NCBI GenBank assembly: GCA_024224415.1
Contig: JAAENK010000111.1
Span: 1 to 32,469 of the forward strand
Length of the DNA: 32,469 nucleotides
Reading direction: 5' to 3'
DNA from: Gammaproteobacteria bacterium
GTDB taxonomy: Bacteria > Pseudomonadota > Gammaproteobacteria > GCA-001735895
Shown: positions 8,040 through 17,830 of the stretch, in pieces
How positions within the stretch are numbered: the first letter of the stretch is position 1
Layout of the letters: the number at the start of each line of letters is the position of its first letter
Notes under the pieces: model-generated
Told to the model about the DNA's origin: nothing
Databases searched by the model: none
The model's input: the letters and a program-made list of their open reading frames with translations, nothing else
Made by a program: the position numbers and the translations under genes

Positions 8040-8144
8040 ATGCTCAACGCAAATCAGACAAACATTCAATCGACCACAAAGCTGCAAATCGCAACAGTGA
8101 GCGTCGTGGTGTCTGTGGTGGTCGTGGGAGATTCTATGCCGTAG
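8040..8144 (+). CDS. ivbL: ilvBN operon leader peptide (IvbL-like)
   Basis: A 34-codon frame begins MLNANQTN and ends TVSVVVSVVVVGDSMP, followed by TAG. Eight of ten consecutive codons from residue 20 are valine. The MLNA start and the VVVVG end resemble E. coli IvbL, the attenuation peptide of ilvBN. An in-frame TAA lies directly before the ATG, so this is the only possible ATG start; no clear ribosome binding site is visible. Ribosome stalling on the valine codons when charged tRNA-Val is scarce would prevent the downstream terminator from forming. Peptide, terminator and ilvB occur in the order expected for this mechanism. It is too short for routine gene callers. Confidence 0.9.
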   Translation: MLNANQTNIQSTTKLQIATVSVVVSVVVVGDSMP

Positions 8145-8170
8145 CGGTTGATTAGACATTTATTTCTAAA

Positions 8171-8203
8171 AACCCTCCGGCTTGCGCCGAAGGGTTTTTT
8201 TTT
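8171..8203 (+). terminator. ilvBN transcription attenuator
   Basis: AACCCT (8171-8176) pairs with AGGGTT (8191-8196), and CGGC (8178-8181) with GCCG (8186-8189), with one mismatch and a four-base loop. Nine T follow (8195-8203). It lies between the valine-rich peptide and ilvB. A candidate antiterminator is GTCGTGGG (8121-8128, in the last valine codons) against CCTCCGGC (8174-8181), seven of eight positions pairing with two G-U. That alternative pairing is inference. Confidence 0.88.
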
Positions 8204-8230
8204 GCCCTTAACATTTTTGAGAATAAAGTT

Positions 8231-9937
8231 ATGCCAGATTCAGCACTAGACCCAGAATCCAGAACGCAGCAACTCACAGGCGCTCAACTATTGATTAGAT
8301 TGCTTGAGCGCCAGGGCGTGACGCATATTGCCGGTATTCCGGGTGGCGCCAATCTGCCGATGTACGATGCTTTAACCTCTTCCAGTATCAAGCATGTGCT
8401 TGCCAGGCATGAACAGGGGGCAGGATTTATAGCTCAGGGTATGGCACGAGCTAGCGGTGCAGCGCAGGTATGTTTTGCCAGCTCTGGACCAGGTGCCAGC
8501 AACCTGATAACCGCGGTTGCCGACGCAAAACTGGATTCAGTACCACTGATAGCTATAACCGGGCAGGTGCCGCAGGCGATGATCGGTACCGATGCATTTC
8601 AGGAAATTGACACCTTCGGTTTAATGCTACCAATCACCAAACACAACTGGATGGTTCGCTCAGCGCAGGCATTACTCGAAGTCATCCCGCAAGCGTTTGA
8701 GATAGCGCTATCTGATCGACCCGGCCCAGTTTCAATTGATATTCCCAAGGATGTACAGAATGAGTTAATCACCGTCGATACACTGCCAGAACCGGGTAAA
8801 GCGTTGCCATGTCCGGTTCTTGAAGAAGCACATGTGGAGGCAATGCTAACCAGAATATGGCAGGCGCAACGTCCGATTTTGATGATTGGCGGGGGCATTA
8901 TTTATGCTGATGCATCTCAGGCATTGATTGAATTTGCCGAAAAGCTTGATATCCCGGTTGTGCAAACTTTCATGGGTCTTGGCGTTTTACCATCGGATCA
9001 TCCGCTGTCACTCGGTATGCTGGGTATGCATGGTGCGCGTTATACGAATCTGGTACTGGAAGAATGTGACCTGGTGGTTGGACTGGGTGTTCGCTTTGAT
9101 GACAGGGCTACTGGCAGGGTTGCCGAGTTTTGTCCAAAAGCGACGATTATTCATGTTGATATCGATCATAGTGAGATCGACAAGATTATTCCCTCAGCGC
9201 TGGCAATTCGGGCCGATGTTGGTGAGGTACTACATACGGCGAATTTTATGCTCGAAGCAAATGTACGGCCAGTCTGGCGTAACCGAGTCGATCAACTCAA
9301 ACAATCATACCCATTGATTCTGGATGGTGAGAATGAATTATTCCGCCCCTATGGTGCGATTAAAACCATTGCCTCGCTGCTCGATGACTCGGTCAATATC
9401 ACCACCGATGTAGGACAGCATCAAATGTGGGTGGCACAGGCTTATCCAATTAACCGGCCCCGGCAGTGGGCCAGTTCAGGTGGTTTGGGAACCATGGGTT
9501 TCGGTCTGCCAGCGGCGATTGGCATGGCGCTAGCGCAACCAGAGCGTAAAGTTATCTGCTTTTCGGGTGATGGCAGTTTGATGATGAACTTGCAGGAACT
9601 GGCGACAGCAGCAGAGCAGGACCTTGATATCAAAGTTGTTATTCTCAATAACCAGCACCTGGGCCTGGTTCGCCAGCAGCAAACGCTGTTTTATGAGAGC
9701 AACCTCTCTGCGGTAAAATTTCATGCAAAGGTCGATTTCGCCAAAGCTGCCGAAGCCATGGGATTGAAAGGCATCGATCTTGGAATAGTTGATAGCCCGC
9801 TCGATGAACTCAAAAACGCCTTGTTACAACCTGGGCCCTGGGTTATCAATCTACCGATTTGTGAAACCGAAATGGTTTATCCGATGGTTGCTCCTGGCGG
9901 AGCCAATCGAGATATGATCTGCGGAGCAAGCGCATGA
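8231..9937 (+). CDS. ilvB: Acetolactate synthase large subunit
   Basis: The 568-residue thiamine diphosphate and FAD enzyme condenses two pyruvates to acetolactate (valine and leucine branch), or pyruvate with 2-ketobutyrate (isoleucine branch). The catalytic glutamate is Glu61 in RHEQGAG. The central FAD domain spans roughly 190-350, and the thiamine-binding motif runs from GDG (446-448) to ILNN about 27 residues later. The length fits IlvB. It is preceded by the attenuator and overlaps ilvN by four bases (ATGA, 9934-9937), so the subunits are co-translated. The 96-residue partner and the IvbL-like leader mark it as the IlvB type rather than IlvI or IlvG. Confidence 0.96.
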   Translation: MPDSALDPESRTQQLTGAQLLIRLLERQGVTHIAGIPGGANLPMYDALTSSSIKHVLARHEQGAGFIAQGMARASGAAQVCFASSGPGASNLITAVADAKLDSVPLIAITGQVPQAMIGTDAFQEIDTFGLMLPITKHNWMVRSAQALLEVIPQAFEIALSDRPGPVSIDIPKDVQNELITVDTLPEPGKALPCPVLEEAHVEAMLTRIWQAQRPILMIGGGIIYADASQALIEFAEKLDIPVVQTFMGLGVLPSDHPLSLGMLGMHGARYTNLVLEECDLVVGLGVRFDDRATGRVAEFCPKATIIHVDIDHSEIDKIIPSALAIRADVGEVLHTANFMLEANVRPVWRNRVDQLKQSYPLILDGENELFRPYGAIKTIASLLDDSVNITTDVGQHQMWVAQAYPINRPRQWASSGGLGTMGFGLPAAIGMALAQPERKVICFSGDGSLMMNLQELATAAEQDLDIKVVILNNQHLGLVRQQQTLFYESNLSAVKFHAKVDFAKAAEAMGLKGIDLGIVDSPLDELKNALLQPGPWVINLPICETEMVYPMVAPGGANRDMICGASA

Positions 9938-10224
9938 CCTCGAAAACTATGTCTTTACTGAAGTTAACCGTCAATAATCACCCCGGAGTGCTATCGCATG
10001 TTTGTGGGCTGTTTGCACGACGATCATATAACCTCGAAGCAGTGATGGTACGTCCCGTTGCCGGTAGTACATTGCCTCGTAGCCGCATGTGGCTATTGGT
10101 GAACGAAGAACAACGTTTGCAGCAATTGATTCGGCAGACCGAAAAACTGGTTGATGTAATCAGTGTCGAGCGGCATGAATTGGCAGGTAGTGTGTTTGAG
10201 CAGACAGAAGAATTTTTTGTTTAA
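9934..10224 (+). CDS. ilvN: Acetolactate synthase small subunit
   Basis: The product has 96 residues, the same length as E. coli IlvN. It contains one ACT domain (about 5-80), starting LLKLTVNNHPGVLSHVCGLF and including ARRSYNLEAVMV. The ACT dimer binds valine and confers feedback inhibition on IlvB. The MWLLVNEEQRLQQL segment closely matches IlvN and is unlike the longer IlvH. It overlaps ilvB by four bases. Confidence 0.96.
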   Translation: MTSKTMSLLKLTVNNHPGVLSHVCGLFARRSYNLEAVMVRPVAGSTLPRSRMWLLVNEEQRLQQLIRQTEKLVDVISVERHELAGSVFEQTEEFFV

Positions 10225-10234
10225 CCGTAAAGTT

Positions 10235-10259
10235 AGCTCCGCCAACCTGTGGCGGAGCT
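10235..10259. other. Perfect hairpin after ilvN
   Basis: AGCTCCGCC (10235-10243) and GGCGGAGCT (10251-10259) form a 9-base stem with a 7-base loop, 10 bases past the ilvN stop. No adjacent T-run exists on either strand. It may protect the mRNA 3' end or assist termination between the convergent ilvN and VWA genes. Confidence 0.55.
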
Positions 10260-10297
10260 TGAGAAACACAAAAGTAGTTTTTCCAACAGTCTGCTAG

Positions 10298-11458
10298 CTA
10301 CTCAAAAACATAATCTTTCAACTCAGCCTGTTTTTTTACTGCCCGACTTAATGCATCACCCACGCTGGGTGCGGCGGCAACCTGCTTGCGTTTCTTTTCG
10401 GCAACATATGCGTTTCTTGAACGGCTGAGTTCGGCCATTTCCTGCTTTATGCTTTCGCGTTCTGCCGCCTTTTGCTGTACATAATCCAGTTTCTGTTTTG
10501 ATGACAGGCCTTTCATTGGTTCGGGGAGAGTGTCGTCTTCTAATTGCAGCAGATATTCTTCGTTAACTTCGCCTTCCTCAAGGGCGTCGACTAGATCCCA
10601 TTTTGAATTGCGATAAAATGATGAGGTTTTTGATTCAGCTCTTTTTGCCAGCAATCCTGCAGAAATCCCACTGCTATATGCATCCTGTTGTACCTGTCTT
10701 TGTATTTTTTCTTTACCCTGATCGCCATAGGGGACATAGGTTTCATTTAATCTGGCATTGAGTTCGGCGATTTTCTTATCCTGTGGTGCCACAATATGAA
10801 CCACCTGCTGGTCAGTATCTATGCTCATATAGTCACCACCAGCGAGTATGGCTCCTGCCTGCCAGCTATCGTTGATACCTTCCTGATGATTACCGGCATG
10901 GATGGTATTAATAGTAATGCCATGATGTTCTGCAAGTTTTATCGCTTTTCGATAGTCTATTGGCCCCTGCGTGAAGGCTTCATTACCGGCTATGAATATT
11001 GTTTTGATATCTCTGTCGGATTGACTCCACTGCAGGTTGTTAACCGCAGTTTGAATAGCTAAGCCACTGAACTCTGAACCACCGTTGGTAGTCAGTGAAA
11101 ATAGACCTTCAGAGACTGCATCAAGCTCACCTGTGAAGCCATTTAACTTGCGAACGTAGCCCACACGAGCGGAATTGCCGTCGTTGCCGTACTCGTATAA
11201 TGCGATTTCCAGAGTCGGAGTCTTGCCATGCTGGCGGGCAGTGGAAAACTCATTGACCACTTGCCACAATTGATTGCGCGTCTGGTTGATTAATCCATCC
11301 ATGCTATTGCTGGTATCCAGGATAATAGCCATTTGAATCTTCGGTATTGCAGGTTGCTGGGTTGCCAGCGCATGCTGTGCTACCGACGTTATTGCCATTG
11401 CAAGAATGCTGATTACTAAAGGCTTGTATATAGTGAAAGAGCTTCGTGTTTTTGACAT
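10298..11458 (-). CDS. Exported von Willebrand factor A domain protein
   Basis: The product has 386 residues. The signal peptide ends near ALA (residue 32). The VWA domain (about 40-230) starts with IQMAIILDTSNSM, so the metal site DxSxS is Asp48-Ser50-Ser52. A later TNGGSEFSG stretch supplies the threonine/aspartate-loop region. The C-terminal third is highly charged and helical (KQKLDYVQQKAAERESIKQEM), probably coiled coil. It likely acts in the periplasm as a metal-dependent adhesion or scaffold module. AGGAGT (complement of 11464-11469) precedes the ATG. It stands alone, and no AAA-ATPase partner of the MoxR type is nearby. Confidence 0.85.
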   Translation of the reverse strand: MSKTRSSFTIYKPLVISILAMAITSVAQHALATQQPAIPKIQMAIILDTSNSMDGLINQTRNQLWQVVNEFSTARQHGKTPTLEIALYEYGNDGNSARVGYVRKLNGFTGELDAVSEGLFSLTTNGGSEFSGLAIQTAVNNLQWSQSDRDIKTIFIAGNEAFTQGPIDYRKAIKLAEHHGITINTIHAGNHQEGINDSWQAGAILAGGDYMSIDTDQQVVHIVAPQDKKIAELNARLNETYVPYGDQGKEKIQRQVQQDAYSSGISAGLLAKRAESKTSSFYRNSKWDLVDALEEGEVNEEYLLQLEDDTLPEPMKGLSSKQKLDYVQQKAAERESIKQEMAELSRSRNAYVAEKKRKQVAAAPSVGDALSRAVKKQAELKDYVFE

Positions 11459-11636
11459 GGCTAACTCCTGACAGGGTTAAAGGTGAGGGCTTAGACTACA
11501 CCGGTACCAGGTGCCTATTTAGACATATCAAGGTAAAATCTGCGGTTCGGGGTTTACCAGAAGTTTACATGACTAATAATAACAAAATAGTGATTTATCG
11601 TTTGCAGCAGTGAGCCAAATCACTTAAGTTAATACT

Positions 11637-12059
11637 ATGCGTTACATCATAATCATTCTGTGCTTGCTGACGACTACGGCCTGTAGCCAGAAAAGCTCCG
11701 ACGCCGATCAATTGCCGGATGTGGTGACCAAAATCGGCAAAATTGTCGAAAAGGAAGCTGTTCAGGTAGAGGACGTCGAGCAAGGTGGGTTTCAGGTAAA
11801 CCCACGTATTTCAGCAAGTATTTTTAGTGGCGGGCATATCTCATTTGGCCTCGGTCTCCTGTTCACGTCTGAAGACCCGTCTGATTCCACTGCAACAACC
11901 ATGCGTTATGCTATCAAACTGCGAGACGGTGGCGAGTTGGTGATTTATAGTAAGAGCAATCAATTTTTAGTCGAGGACTGTGTCGAGGTGGTAATTTATC
12001 AGGATGTCGAAAAAAACCCACCACAGATAAAACGGTCTGAAGCAGGTTGTGGATTTTGA
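11637..12059 (+). CDS. Putative lipoprotein of unknown function
   Basis: The product is a 140-residue protein. Its short signal peptide ends in LTTTACSQK, a lipobox-like cysteine at residue 16, although Thr at -3 is not ideal. The middle holds a glycine-rich hydrophobic segment (ISASIFSGGHISFGLGLLF). The C-terminal part (YAIKLRDGGELVIYSKSNQF, then DCVEVVIYQD) resembles the small beta domain at the end of SlyB/Pcp-type lipoproteins. An outer-membrane location is therefore plausible. The ribosome binding site is weak. Function unknown. Confidence 0.7.
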   Translation: MRYIIIILCLLTTTACSQKSSDADQLPDVVTKIGKIVEKEAVQVEDVEQGGFQVNPRISASIFSGGHISFGLGLLFTSEDPSDSTATTMRYAIKLRDGGELVIYSKSNQFLVEDCVEVVIYQDVEKNPPQIKRSEAGCGF

Positions 12060-12077
12060 TTTGGGCGCAAAGACAGG

Positions 12078-12941
12078 TCACCCATTCACACGAAAACGCG
12101 TCAACGCGATACCACTCAATATGACCGCCAGAGCAAACAGGCTGTTTAATTCAATTGGCTCCGACAATATGAGCGCACCGGAAAAGAATGCCACTACTGG
12201 AATCATATAATTGATTGTTGACAGAAAAGTCGGTCCTGCGCGTTCTATGACGGCAAATAAAATCATCGTGGCAATCGCAGTTGGCCCTATACCGAGCCAG
12301 AGCATCGCATTGATCGAACTCAAAGTTATTTGCGCATAATTCGACGTAGTTTGAAATAGCCAGATGGGCAGCATGATAATGCTGGCAGCAATCATGACCC
12401 CGGCAGCCCCTATTATCGGGCTGAAGTTTGGCAGTCGGCGTACCAGTATAGTGTTCACCGCGTAGCTGGTGGCGGCAATAAATATTGCGATGCCTCCCAA
12501 AACAGCCTGACCACCACCTTCGAATACAGGGCCCAACAGTATGATTATGCCGGTGATACCAAACATGAATCCTGTTATTTTGTAGCGGTTTAAATTCTCA
12601 CCTTCAACGAAATAGTGTGCTAGTAGCATGGTCATCAACGGCATGATCGCCATTATCATGCCTGCAACACCGGAGTTAACCGATAACTGCCCCCAGGTGA
12701 CCAGGAAAAATGGGAACACATTACCCATAGTTCCCATCACAAAAAAAGCCAGCCAGGCCTTGCGATTAAACGGTAAACGCCGTCCTTTGATATAGACAAT
12801 GCTGGTTAAAATAATAGCGGCAATTAAAACGCGAGCAAACACTACCGTCAGGGGATCGATCGATTCCACCGATATCGATATAAATACGAAGGATGTGCCC
12901 CAGACAGAGACCAGGCACATTAACAGGAACCAGTTAAACAA
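12078..12941 (-). CDS. DMT superfamily (EamA) transporter
   Basis: The 287-residue protein has about ten hydrophobic helices in two EamA repeats (residues 1-135 and 145-285). Family marks are VSVWGTSFVFI at the start, ARVLIAAIIL in helix 2 and GPTAIATMILFAVIE in the second half. It is the last gene of the carnitine-type operon, 17 bases after acetoacetyl-CoA synthetase. That position makes it a candidate carrier for a pathway substrate or product, or an exporter relieving build-up of one. DMT proteins carry many metabolites, so the cargo is unknown. Confidence 0.88.
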   Translation of the reverse strand: MFNWFLLMCLVSVWGTSFVFISISVESIDPLTVVFARVLIAAIILTSIVYIKGRRLPFNRKAWLAFFVMGTMGNVFPFFLVTWGQLSVNSGVAGMIMAIMPLMTMLLAHYFVEGENLNRYKITGFMFGITGIIILLGPVFEGGGQAVLGGIAIFIAATSYAVNTILVRRLPNFSPIIGAAGVMIAASIIMLPIWLFQTTSNYAQITLSSINAMLWLGIGPTAIATMILFAVIERAGPTFLSTINYMIPVVAFFSGALILSEPIELNSLFALAVILSGIALTRFRVNG

Positions 12942-12958
12942 AACCGTTTACCGCTTAA

Positions 12959-14902
<1,944 letters not shown>

Positions 14903-14915
14903 AGCTTGTGAATTC

Positions 14916-14995
14916 CATCATCCCGGGCTTGATCCAGGATCCATTTTTTTATAAGCCGCAATCATAATGGATTGCGGCTCAGGGCCGCAATGACG
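14916..14995. repeat. Interspersed palindromic repeat inside the carnitine-type operon
   Basis: The ends are imperfect inverted copies, CATCATCCCGGGCTTGATCC on the left and GAGGCCGCAATGACG-like on the right (14981-14995). Inside, AGCCGCAATC (14954-14963) and GATTGCGGCT (14970-14979) are perfect 10-base arms around a 6-base loop. This is a known type of interspersed non-coding element in proteobacteria. On the operon strand the stem is followed by an A-rich run, not T, so it should not be an intrinsic terminator. It may act as an mRNA stability or processing site between caiD and aacS. Confidence 0.7.
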
Positions 14996-15013
14996 AATTG
15001 CTTCTATGGGGAT

Positions 15014-15796
15014 TTACTTGCCTTTCCAGACTGGATCACGTTTCTCAGCAAACGCTTTAAAGCCCTCAAGTCCATCTTCGCTGCCGTATAACACATCTAC
15101 GGTTTCAAATTGGCGTCGGGTAATGCGATTTATAGCATCCTGGAAATTCATGCCTTCGGCTTCGCGAGCAACTTCTTTGATCGAAGCAAATACCAGTGGT
15201 GGCCCGGATTCGAGTTGTTCTGCAACTTCCCAGACGCGGTCGTGGAGTTTGTCAGCGGCATGAATTTCATTGACCAGTCCCCATCGATGCGCTTCTTCGG
15301 CATCCATCCAACGACCAGTGTAAAGCATATCCATAGCAATGTGATAAGGAATACGTTTCGGTAGCTTCAGTGTGGCTGCATCGGCGAGTGTACCGGCACG
15401 GATTTCAGGCAATGCAAACGTCGTATGTTCGGCTACATAAATCATATCTGCCGAGAGTGCTAACTCGAAACCACCACCAACAGCCATGCCATTGATTTCG
15501 GCAAGCACAGGTTTGTTGAGGTTGCGTAATTCCTGCAAACCAGCAAAACCACCAACGCCGTAGTCGCTATCGACTGCATCACCATCGGCGGCAGCCTTCA
15601 AATCCCATCCTGCTGAAAAGAATTTTTCACCTGCGGTTTTGATGATGGCTACCCGCAATGCGGAATCATCACGGAATTCCCTAAATATCTCTCCCATCTC
15701 ACGACTGGTAACCAGGTCGATGGCGTTTGCTTTGGGGCGGTCGAGAGTTACTTCGAAGATACCACCTACACGGTTGGTTTTTACAACATCAGACAT
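15014..15796 (-). CDS. caiD: Carnitinyl-CoA dehydratase (crotonobetainyl-CoA hydratase)
   Basis: The product is a 260-residue crotonase-fold protein with near-colinear similarity to E. coli CaiD. Shared segments include LDRPKANAID, GEKFFSAGWDLKAAA and GGFAGL, and both end in FAEKRDPVWKG. The two active-site glutamates fall at identical positions, Glu111 (GGGFELALS) and Glu131 (ALPEIRAG). It interconverts crotonobetainyl-CoA and carnitinyl-CoA. The loop after Glu131 reads GTLADAAT, where crotonases usually have a glycine-rich PGxGG or PDSGG. The ATG directly abuts the stop of the upstream synthetase gene, and GGAGG lies inside that gene. The CaiD call is stronger than a generic hydratase call. 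Confidence 0.9.
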   Translation of the reverse strand: MSDVVKTNRVGGIFEVTLDRPKANAIDLVTSREMGEIFREFRDDSALRVAIIKTAGEKFFSAGWDLKAAADGDAVDSDYGVGGFAGLQELRNLNKPVLAEINGMAVGGGFELALSADMIYVAEHTTFALPEIRAGTLADAATLKLPKRIPYHIAMDMLYTGRWMDAEEAHRWGLVNEIHAADKLHDRVWEVAEQLESGPPLVFASIKEVAREAEGMNFQDAINRITRRQFETVDVLYGSEDGLEGFKAFAEKRDPVWKGK

Positions 15797-17830
15797 TTAC
15801 TGATCCTCCAGGACGATGAGCGCATCGGCTGCGAATACACCTTCGCCAGCTGTGCATAATAATAACGGGTTAATATCGAGTTCAATTAACTTGCTGGCAT
15901 TGGCCATGGCATATTCCTGAATGGCGAGAATAGCCTCGACAGTGGCTGCAATATCGGCACTGGCTTTGCCACGAAAACCATTAAGTACAGGGGCAAGCTT
16001 TAGCTGCCTGATCGCTTGCTCGATATCATCGCGATCGGCAGGGATTAACAAGGTCTGGCTATCTTTCAAAATTTCAACCAGAATACCACCACTGCCTATG
16101 GTGAGCACCAGCCCAAACTGTGGGTCACGCGTAACACCAACCAGAAGCTCTGCAACGACACTATCGATCATTGTTTCACAATAGAGCTGATCGCTGAGCT
16201 TGAGTAATTCAGTTTCGGCCTGCTGCAACTGGATTGCATCCTGCAAATTCAGGCGTACCGCATTTTGTTCAGTTTTGTGCGCGATACCGAGAGCCTTAAG
16301 CACGACCGGAAACTCTGGTATGTCACCAGAAGGTAAGCGCCTTCCATGGGGAACCCTGACACCATATTCCGATAACCGTTGTTTGGCATCCGCCTCATCA
16401 AGTGTTACTCGTGCTTCTGAAACCTGCGGCAAATTTAGTACTGGTATTGCTGGTTCATGTTGCCAGGCGGCACCAATATCGGCGGCAATCTCAGTTGCCC
16501 TAAGGGCTTCGTCGAAGCCATAAAGTACGACAATCCCACGATCACGAAATGACTCGGTATAGTCTTCGGAGATATTCTCCGCCATGCCAACTACAAATGC
16601 GCCTTTGGCATTGTTTGCTTTTAATGCTGTATCAAAAGATTCAGCTGCGATCTGCCATTCCCAATCCTCGCAGCGCTGCCGGTGTGGGAAGTCGATAATG
16701 AGGTAATTCAAATCAAAACCATTGCCGACCATAGCAGAATAAGCGGCCGTCATGATTTCGCCTTTGCCCCAACAATACATATGATAATCGAGCGGATTGG
16801 CAACGGTTACCAATGGCCCAAGTACTGCCTCTACTGGCGCCTTTTGTGCGTCGCTTAAATCATCGAAATATACTTTCCGACCATCGGCAGCATCGGCAAT
16901 TATACTGGCCTCGCCACCCGAACAACTCATCGAAGAAATACGATAACCATCCAGTGCACCGTGTACATGTAGCAATTTTAGCGATTCCAGGAATTCAGGG
17001 ATAGAATCAGCCTGACCAAAGCCAATACGCTTGAGAAATGCACTGCTGATATTGTGTGAACCAGCCAATGAGGCTGTATGTGTCATCGCTGCAACTTGTG
17101 CATGCTGGCTTTTGCCAACCTTGAAAACGACAATAGGCTTTCTTAACTGTCGCGATTTTTCCGCCAGCTCTTCCATGGCTGTGATTGAGTCGAAACCTTC
17201 GACATACATGCCTAAAGCCGTAACACGAGGATCATCCAGAATACTGATGGCAATTGCAGCAGTACCAACAATGGCCTGGTTGCCGGCTGTCACCAGGTAG
17301 GCCAGTGGCAAACCGCGTTGTTGCATGGAAAAGTTGATCGCAATATTGGATGATTGCGCAATAATGGCAACTCCAGTCTGGTTCTCAGCTAGTCGCTTAC
17401 CGCCCTGCTGATCAGGCCAGAGCAAAGCGCCGTCGGCGTAGTTGATCAAACCGTAACAATTGGGACCGAGTACCGGCATATCCCCAGCGGCAGCAATCAG
17501 TTCTGCCTGTAACTCACCCCCGGTTTCATCGGCTTCAAGAAACCCCGACGCAAAGGAAATAGCACCACCACAACCTTTTTCGCATAACTGTCTAACTACC
17601 TCGATAGTCAAATGACGATTGACACCGATGAAAGCAGCGTCGGGGCTACCAGGTAGGTCAGCTACCGATGCAAAGGCCGGCAAGCCATCGACTTCGGTTT
17701 TAGTTGGATGTACTGGCCAGATTTCGCCTTCGTAGTTCATGAGCTGACATTGTTCGACCACACGGCTGGCCTCTAAACCGCCGATGGCTGCTATCGACGC
17801 TGGCCTTATTAATCTTTCCAGACCAGACAT
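15797..17830 (-). CDS. ADP-forming acyl-CoA synthetase (acetate-CoA ligase family)
   Basis: The 677-residue fusion resembles ADP-forming acetyl-CoA synthetases. An N-terminal CoA-binding Rossmann domain (1-130, with LGPNCYGL) is followed by the succinyl-CoA-ligase-like domains (about 150-440). These include MTHTASLAG with His251 at the position of the phosphorylated histidine. An ATP-grasp domain forms the C-terminus (about 465-677, FPVVLKALGIAHKTE). The family reaction is acid + CoA + ATP to acyl-CoA + ADP + phosphate, and is reversible. Its start overlaps the acyl-CoA dehydrogenase stop (TAATG). By context the acid may be gamma-butyrobetaine, crotonobetaine, carnitine or glycine betaine. 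It is not a lysine acetyltransferase of the Pat type, since no GNAT domain is present. Confidence 0.9.
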   Translation of the reverse strand: MSGLERLIRPASIAAIGGLEASRVVEQCQLMNYEGEIWPVHPTKTEVDGLPAFASVADLPGSPDAAFIGVNRHLTIEVVRQLCEKGCGGAISFASGFLEADETGGELQAELIAAAGDMPVLGPNCYGLINYADGALLWPDQQGGKRLAENQTGVAIIAQSSNIAINFSMQQRGLPLAYLVTAGNQAIVGTAAIAISILDDPRVTALGMYVEGFDSITAMEELAEKSRQLRKPIVVFKVGKSQHAQVAAMTHTASLAGSHNISSAFLKRIGFGQADSIPEFLESLKLLHVHGALDGYRISSMSCSGGEASIIADAADGRKVYFDDLSDAQKAPVEAVLGPLVTVANPLDYHMYCWGKGEIMTAAYSAMVGNGFDLNYLIIDFPHRQRCEDWEWQIAAESFDTALKANNAKGAFVVGMAENISEDYTESFRDRGIVVLYGFDEALRATEIAADIGAAWQHEPAIPVLNLPQVSEARVTLDEADAKQRLSEYGVRVPHGRRLPSGDIPEFPVVLKALGIAHKTEQNAVRLNLQDAIQLQQAETELLKLSDQLYCETMIDSVVAELLVGVTRDPQFGLVLTIGSGGILVEILKDSQTLLIPADRDDIEQAIRQLKLAPVLNGFRGKASADIAATVEAILAIQEYAMANASKLIELDINPLLLCTAGEGVFAADALIVLEDQ

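Noticed and set aside
10235-10259. Hairpin after ilvN as a rho-independent terminator
   Set aside because: The stem is perfect but no T-run follows on either strand; listed only as a hairpin.
14954-14979. Hairpin after caiD as operon terminator
   Set aside because: On the operon strand the stem is followed by A, not T; the T-run lies on the wrong side.
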